From the NCBI GenBank assembly GCA_949825065.1, contig OX463864.1:19108874-19172873 (forward strand): 64,000 bases of DNA, given 5' to 3'. The notes below the pieces were generated by a model. That model saw only the letters and a list, made by a program, of their open reading frames with translations. It did no database searches and was not told where the DNA came from. Source of the stretch: Odontocerum albicorne (lineage: Eukaryota; Arthropoda; Insecta; Trichoptera; Odontoceridae). The translations under genes and the position numbers were made by a program. This document shows positions 1 to 10,268 of this stretch, in pieces. The number at the start of each line of letters is the position of its first letter. Within the stretch, counting starts at the first letter, position 1.

Positions 1-95
1 CTTTAATATTTATCCGATTAGTTGGAAGAGATTTGCACACAACAATAAACCCCTCAGGTTGTACTGTGTACAACGAAAGTGTAATACAATACGTA
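1..95 (+). mobile_element. SINE S1, 3' tail only (5' truncated by window edge)
   Basis: The sequence matches the terminal part of the S1 consensus: the TTGGAAGAGATT block, then CAATAA, GGTTGTACTG, CAACGAAAGTGTAATACAATA. The tRNA-like head would lie left of the window. It is assigned by comparison with the fuller copies at 6146-6356 and 49335-49550. Confidence 0.7.
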
Positions 96-520
96 GGCAG
101 TGCACTAAAAAGCTCCGTATTTAAGTAACGCTTTACACTCCAATATTACAACATCGAGAATCGAAACTGAGACTATAATAATTAGCAATCATTTCAACAA
201 TCAGACTGACTACTCACGCCGAATGATGCAAGTTAAATTTAAGACTCGTCAGATGTTTTTTCTTCGATTTCATTGTTGGCATATTATATTAGTGACGTCA
301 TATGCGAAAATTTCCTTATGCAAACAATAAAAAAGTCGATCAGTCGGCACCTGGCTCTTATCGTGTGTTCGGGTAGTGACGATATCGTGCTAATTAGAAC
401 TTTAATGTTTCAGATATTTTTACCATGTATATTCAATAAAAAAGAGACACCTTCGTGATGCGGTGCTGGAGACGGTTGCTTTCGTTGGCGTAAGTCTTTC
501 GATAATATCTAAAGTAAGTA

Positions 521-918
521 AGTAGTATGAACCGACTGGAAGCATTCGAAATGTGGATGCACCAGAAAATGCTACAGATACCCTGGACGGATATGGTCAG
601 CAACACAAGGGTTCTTCAAAGAGCCAAAGTTGATAGAGAGTTGCTGACTAATATTAAAACCCGAAAGGTGTCCTACTTGGGTCATGTACTTAGAGGAGCA
701 AACTACAAATTACTGCACCTGATCATCCAAGGCAAAATAGAAGGCCGAAGAGGTGTTGGCAGGAGGCAAATCTCTTGGCTCCGCAATATACGTGATTGGA
801 CTGGTATAAGGGACGTTGGAGATATTTTTCGGGCTGCCGGGGACAAAGATGTCTACTTTCAAGTGATATTCAACGTTGGGGGGACCTGACATGACACTGA
901 GAAGAAAAAGAATCTCTA
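521..918 (+). mobile_element. LINE-D, 5'-truncated copy (reverse-transcriptase C-terminus)
   Basis: An open frame at 527-889 encodes the extreme C-terminal region of a non-LTR retrotransposon ORF2. It has the order NRLEAFEMW, then YLGHVLRG, then GRRGVGRRQISWLRN, then FRAAGDK. This block follows the reverse-transcriptase core in many insect and cnidarian LINEs and is not a host domain. The stop is followed directly by CATGACAC and a GAA-rich tail near 896-918. That short tail recurs in the copies at 2655 and 49720, so it is probably the true 3' end. The catalytic reverse-transcriptase domain and endonuclease are absent, so this is a dead insertion. Confidence 0.75.
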
Positions 919-1997
919 ATTATCGAAAGACTTTCGCCAACATACAGGAAAATAATTCTAACAAACTTTGGAAATGTTGCGAGAAAGAATAACGAAAGTC
1001 TGAAAAGCACTGACAGTTCAGGGAAAACGTGCAAAAATAAAGTGTCCTGTAAGGTAACCAAACCAAATAAAAGAGAGAACAGATGCATCTTTAAATGCTA
1101 CATTCAACAAAGCCCGGAACAGGGAATAATAGAGGCAGGTGGCGCACCACGTCTCAGACATAGCAGAGGACCACGACGCTCAGCATTAAGTACCCCATGA
1201 AGAAGAACACTAAACATTTTATGATTTTATCATCACTTAACCAATTAACTCCATAGAAAAAGATCACAATAAAAAAAATTAAAAAACAATGAACCGAAAA
1301 GGAAAAGCTGTCCAAATTCAATAATCAAAATTTAAAAAGCGCTGTTTTCAATTCAGAAGTCAAAAAGCACTGCCCTGATTTCAGAATTTTTCAAATTCAG
1401 AATACAAAAAACAGACTATTACGAATTCGGGGTATTAAAAGCGCGGTTCCAATTTCAAATTAATTATATTCCGAATATTGAACTATGTTCTGTTCCGCAT
1501 TCATAATATCTTCTTAAGGGTATGCAAGCGAAACTTGGACGTAGGAAATAAATAGAAATGAGACGGTTGTGCAATGTGTTGAAAACAATATACGAAAATA
1601 AGGAATAAGAAATAATAAGGGGTTTGAGTTGACCTGACAAACAAACATAGTAAAAACCTATGTTGATTTTAAGATTGTCATGTACAAACATAGCTACTGT
1701 TACCAGGCAACCGACGGAAAAGGAAACTTCGAATAAACAAAGCAAAAACGTTAGACCTTGTCAGCCGGCTTGTAAAAACTGGCAAAACCAAAATGTAAAA
1801 AAAATATGAAAATTTGGAGATGTGTTCCAGAATATCGAAATCCGCTTAAAACAGGTTCAGTACAAATGACAATTAAAGATACCAAAAAATGTGTAAAACA
1901 AATCTACCAACCTAATAAAAATCAAAGAAAATAATAATAAAACATTTTTATTGATTGATAAAAAATTTATTTTCTGTGCACTTGTATTAACATTTTT
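919..1997. other. AT-rich DNA, no gene; weak degenerate repeat at 1311-1475
   Basis: No supportable coding region is present. At about 1311-1475 a roughly 50-bp unit containing AAAAAGCGCTGTT and CAATTCAGAA appears three times with heavy divergence. Confidence 0.4.
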
Positions 1998-2085
1998 TTG
2001 TGATTTGTAGCACTACACACACACTATGTGATTTGTGGCACTACACACACTATGTGATTTGTGGCATTACATCAAAGTCACTATA
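1998..2085. repeat. Short tandem repeat, about 30 bp x 3
   Basis: TATGTGATTTGTGGCACTAC with a CA-rich linker is repeated three times. An inverted, diverged match lies at 5865-5910 (GTGACTTTGATTTGG, then CACAAATCAT), so the unit is dispersed. Confidence 0.6.
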
Positions 2086-2109
2086 CAATTACATATTTGA
2101 GAAAATATA

Positions 2110-2500
2110 ACAAAAGAAATTTAAAACTTTAGACAATTTAAAGTCTCAACTGATTAAACTTAAAAAAATTAACAACCGATCTACAAGTGGTCAAGTTCCT
2201 CGAAGAAAAAAGAAACTCAAAATTCATTGGACGCGGTAAAGATGTGGCTTTTAGTAAATCAAATATGTTTCGCAAAGGACACCCGAAAAATACATGGTCT
2301 ATAGTTTCATCATCCAGACCACACTCGCAGCCGTGATTCTCCACAATACCTATTCTGTAAAGGTAACCACGCAGTGCCCCACCATATTACCTTTAATTTC
2401 AACTCGTAAGGCCCGAATTCATAGTTCTGTCTTAATACTAAATTCTAGCCTGGAAGTTTCGTGTTTTGTATTCAGAGTCGGACCTCATACGCTCTAAATG
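2110..2500 (-). mobile_element. LINE-J fragment (zinc-knuckle end downstream of RNase H)
   Basis: On the minus strand the frame at 2138-2344 carries CECG, DDETIDHVFF and GCP, i.e. a CxC ... HxxxxC knuckle. This is typical of the C-terminus that follows RNase H in I/Jockey/R1-like LINEs. The same coding stretch recurs at 53870-54232, where the RNase H end is also preserved. No catalytic domain survives here. The clade assignment rests on the knuckle only. Confidence 0.65.
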
Positions 2501-2654
2501 TTAAAGTGAGATAATGAAACTACGTGGCTTACATATTTATGGAAGCTACAACAAATTTGTAAAATACTTTTTTTTTTCAGTAAGAAAATTGTTAACATTT
2601 AGTGGTTAGTATTAAGGTTCGTTTGGTCAGTGTGGAGTGTAATCATGGACCCTC

Positions 2655-3057
2655 AAAGTTGGTAGTATAAACCGACTGGAAGCATTCGAAATGTGGATAC
2701 ACCGGAGAATGCTACGGATACCCTGGACGGATATGGTCAGCAACACGAGGGTTCTTCAAAGAGTCAAAGCTGATAGAGAGTTGCTGACTAATACTAAAAT
2801 CCGAAAGGTGTCCTATTTGGGTTATGTACTTAGAGGAAAAAAAGTACAAATGACTGCATTTGATTATCCAATGCAAAATATGATAGAGGGTCGAAGAGGT
2901 GTTGGCAGGAGGCAAATATCCTGGCTCCACAATATACGTGATTGGACTGATATAAGAAGCGTTGGGGATCTTTTTCGGGCTGCCGGGGACAAAGATGCTT
3001 ACTCTCAGGTGATAGTCAACGTTGGGGGGACCTGACATGACACTAGGAAGAAGAAGA
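2655..3057 (+). mobile_element. LINE-D, second 5'-truncated copy
   Basis: The frame at 2691-3035 is collinear with the copy at 527-889: MLRIPWTDMVSNTRVLQR, then YLGYVLRG, then GRRGVGRRQISWLHN, then FRAAGDKDA. The stop is followed by CATGACACTAGGAAGAAGAAGA. The two copies differ by scattered substitutions and a short insertion near residue 50, so they are separate insertions rather than a recent duplication. Confidence 0.75.
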
Positions 3058-3060
3058 ATT

Positions 3061-3205
3061 AAGGTTGGACGCTTGTTTTCCGATCCAGCGGTTTTGGTCA
3101 GTACCCATTTAAAAAAGGGTTCCAATCGAGCTTTCACTCAAGGCATCTTCAACATCCTTCTAGTTGCAATAAACCTGCCAGGCTTTACTATAACGAATAT
3201 GTAAT
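3061..3205 (+). mobile_element. SINE S1, degenerate body
   Basis: An S1 body is recognisable: AAAAAAGGGTTCCAATC, TTTCACTCAAGGC, then CAATAAACCTGCCAGG. The tRNA-like head is barely recognisable (GATCCAGCGG). Confidence 0.5.
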
Positions 3206-3406
3206 ACGTTTCAGTGTTTCCTGAAATATTTTGAAACAGATATTCAGCGACAGCACAACTATAAATTGAAATAGAAAAGGTCTGAATATAAAACTAGTTC
3301 AGGTTTAGTTTAGATCAGGTTACCGAACGGACAATACTTATTTTAAAAAAAACTTTTGATCTTATTCTTCATTTATTTAAAAACTTTATAGTACAGTGTA
3401 AAATGT

Positions 3407-3450
3407 GAAGGTTTATTGCCAAGTGGGGATCTCTTCCAACTAAACTTATA
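3407..3450 (-). mobile_element. SINE S1 tail remnant
   Basis: TTTATTGCCAAGTGG followed by CTCTTCCAACTAA is the reverse complement of the S1/LINE-C shared tail. About 40 bp remain. Confidence 0.45.
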
Positions 3451-3634
3451 GGGGTTACTAGCGTGGTGCAAACATAAAATTAAGTCTTGCAACTTATCAA
3501 GCTAATAAGAGCTTATGCCAGAAGTATTAAATAATCAACCATCGCTAAAAATACCCTCAGTGTTTTTCAATGTTTATATGCGCAAAACAAACGTGTTGAG
3601 CACCGTTTGGCTTTCTAACGTATGTGTATATTTT

Positions 3635-3745
3635 GAAAGAAGAAAATGTAGAAAATTGAGTCAGAGAAATCGAAAAGTCTGGCGCTTTGTCATCTCTGCC
3701 AACCACGATAGGGATATGGTGTGATGGTATGTATGTATGTAAAAT
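3635..3745 (+). mobile_element. LINE-B, 3' terminus
   Basis: The reading matches the last LINE-B residues (RKVWR, S-A-N-HDRDMV, then stop and W). The terminal GATGGTATGTATGTATGTA follows, which is how LINE-B copies end. Confidence 0.6.
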
Positions 3746-3877
3746 GATAAAAAATCCAAATTTCTTCAAATTGAATTCTCAGCAAACAAATAAAACGCAT
3801 AATGTAAACAAATTTAATTAAAAAAAATTATTAAACACAAAAAAGTTTATAAATATGTTTCATCACTTCATGAAAAA

Positions 3878-3969
3878 ATGTTCTCAGACGAGAAATAAAA
3901 ATGTTATCAGACGAGAAATAAAAATGTTATCAGACGAGAAATAAAAATGTTCTCAGACGAGAAATAAAA
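3878..3969. repeat. 23-bp tandem repeat x 4
   Basis: The unit is ATGTTMTCAGACGAGAAATA plus AAA. The four copies are nearly identical, differing at one position (TTCTC versus TTATC). Confidence 0.9.
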
Positions 3970-4029
3970 AAAAGCACTTCATCCACTTTTTTAACAACCC
4001 AATATCTTAAATAGAATAAATAGATTAAC

Positions 4030-4640
4030 AAAACACGAACAGCGAAAATGTGTGAAAAATTTCAGATGTAACTCGCAATCAACGATAACACAACGAAAAT
4101 TACAACTTTAACGCGTGATCAACGAATAACACAACAAAAATTGGCGTAAAATTTCAAATTTAACGCGCGTTGACCGCGACACAACAAAAATTTACTGATA
4201 CTTCAGATTTAAATTGCAATCGGCGAATAACACAACGAACATTTCAGATTTAACACATAATCAGCTAATCACACAATAAAAATTTGCATAAAATTTTAGA
4301 TTAAACGCGCGGTCAAAACAACAAAAAATACGTGAAATTTTCAATTCAGTGAAATCACAACGAATTTTTTAGATTTAACGAGTGATCAGCGAATCACACA
4401 TCAAAAAATTAGATTAAACGTGCAGTCAACGCGCAACAAAAAAATCCGTGAAATTTCCTATTTAACTTGCAATCAGCGTATAATATACATAGTACAACGA
4501 AAATTTCAGATTTAATGCGTGATCCGCGAATCACACGGCAAAAAATTAGATTAAACGAGACGTAAACAATAAAAATTTGCGTACAATTTTAGATTCAATA
4601 AACGATTAACGAATAATACAACAAAAATAAAATAAACACA
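4030..4640. repeat. Old, strongly diverged minisatellite
   Basis: About ten loosely spaced units of roughly 55-60 bp share the order TTTCAGATTTAACGCG, YGATCAGCGAATCACAC and AACAAAAATTTGCGTAAAA. Divergence and indels are high, and no frame is open. Confidence 0.7.
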
Positions 4641-4739
4641 CGCTTACAAAAACGAAACGAATAAAACAAAAAAATCTACATATGATTTCAGGCAAACGAC
4701 CAATTTTTAATAATGGTGAGTTTGTAAACAGAAACCGAA

Positions 4740-5090
4740 CGAATATACTGAGGTATTTTGCAATAATATATTTAAACGTACCAACGGTTTACTGTAAAAC
4801 GTTAACCAGCGCTAAATCGTAGTTAAACGCGTACGTACAGTTTTCTCGCAGTTACAGTATTATTCTCGTATACCATATGGTCTTTGTGTTAACTCGTTGT
4901 TACGTTGGTGTAGTAGTTACTTGTATGTCGCGCGCTTTAATTATGCTTTAAGCGCCGCAGGAGTGAACGATATTCGCGCGACGTAGTTCGACTATTAACT
5001 GTTGGAAAAAATCGATCGCCTAACATCAACTATCGTAGAGCAGGGCTTCGCAAACTTTCAAAATTTAAGACAGGCAATCGATAATTTCGA
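4740..5090. other. Non-repetitive stretch with raised CpG, no ORF
   Basis: It contains several CpG-bearing words (GCGTACGTACAG, GTCGCGCGCTTTAA, ATTCGCGCGACG), in contrast to the AT-rich surroundings. No coding frame or recognised element is visible. It could be old promoter DNA or an unrecognised repeat. Confidence 0.3.
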
Positions 5091-5097
5091 TTCAAAG

Positions 5098-5180
5098 GAC
5101 AATTTTATATGGAACTGTTTAGAGAGGAAACTCGAATCAAGGGCGCTCTAACTCTGGACATGAACCCACTATTATTAAAC
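5098..5180 (+). repeat. Dispersed repeat L
   Basis: TTTAGAGAGGAAACTC followed by GCGCTCTAACT recurs at 35465-35545 (CTTAGAGAGGAAACTCTC, then ACGCTCTAACTG). It is of unknown origin. Confidence 0.5.
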
Positions 5181-5242
5181 GAATCACGTCTGGCAGCTAT
5201 AGCAACGATCGAGAGAATCACGTACAGCACAATCTTGAGCGA

Positions 5243-5395
5243 TTATTGCCATGTAGCAATGTCCTCCAACCAACCAAAAAGGTGTTAATGAGGTCTTGAG
5301 TGAAAACCAGACTCCTTTAAATCTGGGTTCCAGCGGTAATCGAACCCAGCAACATTCGGGTCGGAAGACAGGCGTCGTGCCAACCAGAGGAAGGA
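5243..5395 (-). mobile_element. SINE S1, near full length
   Basis: On the minus strand the tRNA-like head with a T-arm-like GGGTTCGATTACCGCTGG is followed by the body AAAGGAGTCTGGTTTTCACT and the TTGGTTGGAGGA tail start. Confidence 0.65.
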
Positions 5396-5424
5396 GTTCG
5401 ATACTAAAATAGTTGCTTTTGACG

Positions 5425-5850
5425 TATGGGAGTTAAACGTGAACGTGAAAATAGACTAAGAAGCTGAATAAATGCTGTAGAAATGCGTGCATTAAATATA
5501 TGGAGTGACAATGTATCACGACCTTTGTGGCCTTGTTGGTAAGACGCATGTCTCCCAGCCTGGAGGTTGCGGGTTTAATTCCAGCGATAAATAATGAAAT
5601 ATTGAAGCAAGATAAGGAATTCTGCTATGTGGGTAGTATTTTCTCAGGCTGTGGAAGAGTTAAAAGGGATATCGAACGGCATGTAGTTATAGGAAACAAA
5701 GTTAATGTGGCACTAAAACAAAAAGTTGTATGGATATAAAAGAGACTAAGGATGTGTGTCGAGTTAGGAAAGTATGGCGCTTTGTACTCTCTGCCTACCC
5801 CAGCAAGGAAATTGCATGATGGTGTGTATGTATGTATACATTTTATTATC
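5425..5850 (+). mobile_element. LINE-B pieces, non-collinear
   Basis: Three LINE-B segments are present in scrambled order. 5425-5520 is the EMRALN-type segment. 5588-5740 is the more upstream LGSIFSGCGRVKRDIERH segment. 5740-5850 is the terminal CRVRKVWR ... SAYPSKEIA segment with its GATGGTGTGTATGTATGTA end. An S1 head separates the first two. This means at least two insertions or a rearrangement. Confidence 0.65.
5519..5588 (+). mobile_element. SINE S1, tRNA-like head only
   Basis: TGTGGCCTTGTTGGTAAGAC (A-box region) and GGTTGCGGGTTTAATTCC (B-box region) are followed at once by LINE-B sequence, so the SINE body is missing. Confidence 0.6.
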
Positions 5851-5954
5851 TTGACTCATATAATTGCAAAGTGACTTTGATTTGGTGTCACAAATCATCG
5901 TAGTGTGGGTGGATTGCCTATTAAAAAAATACGCTAAATTATATGAAATTCATA

Positions 5955-6145
5955 CAAAAGAATAATTCATTTATTTTTATTTTATTTATTTATTTATGTA
6001 TGATAATAAATTTTCTAAATACATAATTTATAAAAAAAACAACAGGTATTATAATTTAATGTGGACACACAATTTTTGTTGTTGCCTTTCATTTGCCGTG
6101 TCGCCAGTAAACTAGGCTTTTAACTGTATCTTACTGAGGACATAT
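5955..6145 (+). repeat. Repeat H copy
   Basis: It starts with (TTTA)n, then AACAACAGGT, GTGGACACACAATTT, GTTGCCTTTCATTTG, GTAAACTAGGC and CTGAGGACATATAGC. An S1 copy abuts its end. Confidence 0.7.
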
Positions 6146-6356
6146 AGCCGGTGGCCTAGTTGGTGAGACGCCTGTCTCCCAGCCCGGAGGTTGCGGGTTG
6201 TAATTCCGTTGGGACACAGATTTATTTAAAAAGGATTCCAGTCTGGTTTTCACTTCAGGCCTCTTAAACATATTTCTGGTTAGTTGGAAGAGATTGTCAA
6301 ATGGCAATAAGTCTGCCAGATTTTTCTGTATACAAAGCCAATGTAATACAATACAA
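6146..6356 (+). mobile_element. SINE S1, full length
   Basis: The head contains an RNA polymerase III A-box-like GGTGGCCTAGTTGGTGAG and a B-box-like GGTTGCGGGTTGTAATTCC. The body AAAAAGGATTCCAGTCTGG follows. The tail GGTTAGTTGGAAGAGATTG ... CAATAAGTCTGCCAG ends in GTAATACAATACAA. The last 70 bp are homologous to the LINE-C 3' end. Confidence 0.8.
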
Positions 6357-6462
6357 CATGGAAAATAAAATATTTATTTCAGATTGTTAATTATACAATA
6401 CAATACCCGATTGCATACTCTGATCAACTCTATAAACAGTGCGAGACTCAATCAATGAGACT

Positions 6463-6805
6463 AGCATGGCCACACGGTAACGCGTTGGACTTCCATGCGG
6501 AAGGTCGCCGGTTCGTACCCCGCGCTGTGCTACTCCCCTCGAATAACACAAGTATATTTTCCCGCCTAGTATTTGAGGGTATAAAGATACCTATGACTTC
6601 GGACATATCTACTCTTATAAAAAAATACTGGTGTACTCCGATCGTCTCACTTCGCTATGCCATCGGATCCAGTACAGCGGTGTAGCCAGTGAGTGTGCCG
6701 GTGTGCAACAACTCACTCAAAAAAAATTCCACGGCAAAGTTTCGCGCTTTCTAACTGAATTTACGTTGGAATAGCGAAATGATCCTCGAATATATATCAC
6801 GCGAA
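6463..6805 (+). mobile_element. SINE S2, full length
   Basis: The tRNA-like head contains GGTCGCCGGTTCGTACCCCG, close to the B-box consensus GGTTCGANNCC. The body reads CTACTCCCCTCGAATAACAC, CCGCCTAGTATTTGAGGG and TATGACTTCGGACATATC, and then a 3' segment. The tail TTTACGTTGGAATAGCGAAA is a worn form of the LINE-G-like 3' end. Confidence 0.8.
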
Positions 6806-6842
6806 TCAAATATTTTAAAAGGATTATTAATGTTCGTTAGAT

Positions 6843-7429
6843 TTATACAGTTTTTTTATTCCAGCAACTTGTTGCTCCTGCACCACAGTTTTTATTCCAG
6901 CAGCTTGTTGCTCCTGCACCACAGTTTTTATTCCAGCAGCTTGTTGCTCCTGCACTACAGTTTTTATTCCAGCAACTTGTTGCTCCTGCACCACAGTTTT
7001 TATTCCAGCAGCTTGTTGCTCCTGCACTACAGTTTTTATTCCAGCAGCTTGTTGCTCCTGCACTACAGTTTTTATTCCAGCAACTTGTTGCTCCTGCACC
7101 ACAGTTTTTATTCCAGCAGCTTGTTGCTCCTGCACTACAGTTTTTATTCCAGCAACTTGTTGCTCCTGCACCACAGTTTTTATTCCAGCAGCTTGTTGCT
7201 CCTGCACTACAGTTTTTATTCCAGCAGCTTGTTGCTCCTGCACTACAGTTTTTATTCCAGCAACTTGTTGCTCCTGCACCACAGTTTTTATTCCAGCAGC
7301 TTGTTGCTCCTGCACTACAGTTTTTATTCCAGCAACTTGTTGCTCCTGCACCACAGTTTTTATTCCAGCAGCTTGTTGCTCCTGCACTACAGTTTTTATT
7401 CCACAACTTGTTGCTCCTGCACCACAGTT
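6843..7429. repeat. 36-bp minisatellite x about 16, with 180-bp higher-order period
   Basis: The unit is TTTTTATTCCAGCAGCTTGT followed by TGCTCCTGCACTACAG. Two linked variants alternate (CAAC...CACCAC and CAGC...CACTAC) in the order A B C A C C A C A C C A C A C A, giving an identical 180-bp block repeat. Because 36 is a multiple of three and the unit has no stop in several frames, long frames appear on both strands (minus strand GIKTVVQEQQAA repeats). There is no start context, splice signal or unique flanking coding sequence, so I treat these as by-products. Confidence 0.95.
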
Positions 7430-7684
7430 TGAGTATCGCAACCCGACTTTATTGTCCAACCTTATTAATAGCAGAGTAAACACGCGAAAACCGATCCAAC
7501 TCCTAGAACGTATGCGTCACGAGGTCAGTGTTAGCTGCCTGTGTCTTGCGAAACAATCTCATCAGGGGGTAAAGAGGCCGCAACTTCTGAAAAAACTCCC
7601 CAGGGATTTTTTTTGTCATACATTCAAGAGGAATTTTTAGTCGACATTTTTTGTTGGACTCAATCCAAGTTCCCGATGTACGTT
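7430..7684. other. Unrecognised DNA between minisatellite and S2
   Basis: Nothing recognisable. The short frame at 7452-7640 has no family signature. Confidence 0.3.
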
Positions 7685-8089
7685 TAACTACATTTAACTG
7701 GTCGTTGTTGGGCTTGTAGTCGAGGATCCCTTCGCCATTCCATCGTTAATTCGGTTGGAAAGCGGAGCTGTGCTGTATAATTTATGTTTCTTTCTTCTTT
7801 TCTCCTATTTAAGTGAGTTATCCGTTGCACACCAGCAAACTCACCGACCACATTGCTGTACTGCATCCTATAGCGCACCGAAATGAGACGATCGGAGCAA
7901 ACCGTCATGTATTTTCCTTTTTTTTTTTAAGAATATATACGACCGATGTCATAGGTAAGGTATCCTTATACTATCTGATACTAGGCGGAAAAAATGGCTG
8001 TGTCATTTGAGTGAAGTAGAACAGCGCGGGATTTGAACCGGCGACCTTCCGTACGGAAGTTTAGTGTGTTACCGCGCGGCCATACATAT
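7685..8089 (-). mobile_element. SINE S2, interrupted at its 5' end by LINE-A
   Basis: On the minus strand it runs from the head (GCGGTAACACACTAAACTTC, then GGTTCAAATCCCGCGCTG) through the body to the 3' tail GGAATGGCGAAGGGATCCTC. Its 5' boundary coincides with the direct repeat GCCATACATAT at 8079-8089, repeated at 8887-8897 on the far side of LINE-A. Confidence 0.8.
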
Positions 8090-8886
8090 AAATTTCTTCT
8101 TCTTCTCCCTGGATCCATCCCGACTCATTGTCTGCGAAGACTGTTGGGGTCAACTCTCCTCGTCCTCAGGTTGTATGCTCTTCTGTCTCGGACTACGTCC
8201 CCAAGACCGTGCCTCTGCATCAGGTTATCTTTTTGCACCACCCACGAATTCTTTTGTCTTCCTCTGGTTGTTATTCGAGGAAGATCCATGGAGATTGCCT
8301 GGTTCACAATGTGATCGGGTGCTCTGCGTCCAACGTGCCCATACCATCTCAATCGCCTCTCCTCCATCTTGCTGTTGATGTCTGTAACACCTAGGCTTCC
8401 ACGAATGCGTGAGCTTTTTATTTTGTCTCTTAGGGACACACCAGCTGACCATCTTAGCATGCGCATTTCAGCAGTTTCTAGTTGCCTAGAGTAAGAGTTA
8501 CACATCGTCCAGTATTCGGAGCCATAGAGGAGTGCGGGTCTGACAATCGTTTGGTATACTTTTCCTTTTAACTTTACTGGCATTTTCGGATCACATAGAA
8601 CTCCCGTCATTGATCTAAACTTCATCCATCCCACACTAATTATATGTGTTACATCTGCTGCACATCCTCCATCGCTATGGATGAGTGACCCAAGATACTT
8701 AAAGGAGTCACAATTTGGTAATGTTTCTCCATCCATTTGCAATACGGGAGTGACAGCATTTGTATTCTCGAATGGTAGGTACAGATACTCTGTTTTCTTT
8801 CTGCTCAGTCTCAATCCATTGTCCTCCAAGATTCTTCTCCACCTTTCCAGACTGTTTTGCAGGTCTTCATGTTTTTCACTTATTAA
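8090..8886 (-). mobile_element. LINE-A, 5'-truncated copy with 11-bp target-site duplication
   Basis: A continuous minus-strand frame encodes about 250 residues of the thumb and C-terminal part of a LINE reverse transcriptase: ISEKHEDLQNSLERW, NGLRLSRKKTEYL, SFKYLGSLI, PALLYGSEYW, ETAEMRMLRWSAG and RLRWYGHVGRRAPD, ending RRQ stop. The 3' end is GGGAGAAGAAGAAGAAATTT. The YADD-type active site would lie just upstream and is lost. Direct repeats GCCATACATAT flank it at 8079-8089 and 8887-8897. The first residues of the open frame, upstream of ISEKH, are therefore target DNA, not element. The intact frame suggests a fairly recent insertion. Confidence 0.85.
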
Positions 8887-8999
8887 GCCATACATATCCA
8901 TTTGGTATACACAAAATAATATACATTTTAGTATACACAAAATAATAGTAATAATAAAATCTCAATTTATATAGCACCATTAAAAGATCAAACATTCCT

Positions 9000-9275
9000 C
9001 AAGGTCTTAATGAACGAGTATAACAGAATAAGAAATGTCATCATTAAGGATGAACTTGAGCTTAAAATTGCTGTGTCAAGTAGGGTGAAAAAAATCACGT
9101 TATGCTGGTTTGAACATATATTACAGATGGGTGATGAAAAACTGACTAAACGAATTTACAATGTAAACAAGATAGAATTTCGTGGGCAAGGATGCCCGAG
9201 AAAATAAGTAAGGACTAAGAGAAGCAGGAGCTGTATGACAAGATGTTTGGCTATCTTCTCTCTGCCTGTATCACA
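9000..9275 (+). mobile_element. LINE-B, C-terminal fragment
   Basis: The frame RNVIIKDELELK, ITLCWFEHILQMGDEKLTKR, then RGQGCPRK matches LINE-B RNEVIRDECELK ... WFGHVERMNEERLTKQ ... RGRPRK. The terminal SLPVSQ part at 9240-9275 is badly decayed. Confidence 0.65.
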
Positions 9276-9279
9276 ATAG

Positions 9280-9495
9280 ACGACCTGTGTGGCCTAGTTG
9301 GTAAAATGTCTGTCTCCAATTCCAGAAGTTGCGGGTTGAAATTCCGCAGAAACACAGATTTTTTTTAAAAAGCATTCCAGTCAGGTTTTTTCTGAAGGTA
9401 TCTTGAACGTCTTTCTAGTTGGTTGGAAAGGATTGTCATATGGCAATAAGCTCGCCAGGTATTATATACAACGAAAGTGTAATACAATACAATAG
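9280..9495 (+). mobile_element. SINE S1, full length
   Basis: The head reads GACGACCTGTGTGGCCTAGT and GAAGTTGCGGGTTGAAATTC. The body AAAGCATTCCAGTCAGG follows, and the tail GTTGGTTGGAAAGGATTGTC ends in GTGTAATACAATACAATAGG. Confidence 0.8.
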
Positions 9496-9552
9496 GAAAA
9501 TCACGTGATGGTACTCGCATGTATGTTTTTTTCCTTAATCTACGTGTACAAG

Positions 9553-9795
9553 GCTTAAAAACATCTGAGGTCTTCGCGGCCGGGTTTGCCCTATATCGGT
9601 GGGGTGTATCTCGGCCGGGGGGTGTTATAAGATGAGCCCAGGCCTTTTGACAGCTTCTCTTTTAAATGTATTTTCTGCTATTTATCTTGAGATATATGTG
9701 CGATTTTGGAATGTATTTATAAATGTAAATACTATGTTGCTATCAATATACCTATATTTATTTATTCCTTTATTTATGTCAATAAAAAATTATCT
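9553..9795 (+). repeat. Dispersed repeat (possible LTR-type 3' end), copy 1
   Basis: CGCGGCCGGGTTTGCCCTAT, GGTGTATCTCGGCCGG and GGGGTGTTATAAGATG are followed by CTTTTAAATGTATTTT and TGTTGCTATCAATA. The copy at 17230-17455 is collinear. The G-run followed by a short AT-rich end with AATAAA would suit the end of an LTR element, but no pol fragment is attached. Confidence 0.5.
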
Positions 9796-9837
9796 AAATA
9801 TTGGGTTGTCCAAAAAATGTCTGAAAAAGAGAAAAAA

Positions 9838-10268
9838 ATTAGAAGGAAAGGCTCCTCCAGAGTGTTCCAACTCGGGAGTCGGACCTACTATTAAAAATAT
9901 TACAAAATAATTAGAAGGAAAGGCTCCTCCAGAGCGTTCCAACTCGGGAGTCGGACCTACTATTTAAAATATTACAAAAAAATTAGAAGGAAAGGCTCCT
10001 CCAGAGTGTTCCAACTCGGGAGTCGGACCTACTATTAAAAATATTACAAAAAAAATAGAAGGAAAGGCTCCTCCAGAGTGTTCCAACTCGGGAGTCGGAC
10101 CTACTATTAAAAATATTACAAAATAATTAGAAGGAAAGGCTCCTCCAGAGTGTGCCAACTCGGGAGTCGGACCTACTATTAAAAATATTACAAAATAATT
10201 AGAAGGAAAGGCTCCTCCAGAGTGTTCCAACTCGGGAGTCGGACCTACTATTAAAAATATTACAAAAT
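9838..10268. repeat. 72-bp minisatellite x 6
   Basis: The unit contains AGAAGGAAAGGCTCCTCCAG, GTTCCAACTCGGGAGTCGG and ACCTACTATTAAAAATATTA. The six copies are nearly identical. The unit length is a multiple of three, so a minus-strand frame of 24-residue repeats (VGPTPELEHSGGAFP) stays open. I do not take that as a gene. Confidence 0.95.

Noticed and set aside
2712..3137. 141-codon minus-strand ORF
   Set aside because: It is antisense to the LINE-D copy.
6827..7483. Long repetitive proteins on both strands (187-218 codons)
   Set aside because: They arise from a stop-free 36-bp tandem unit. There is no independent evidence of a gene.
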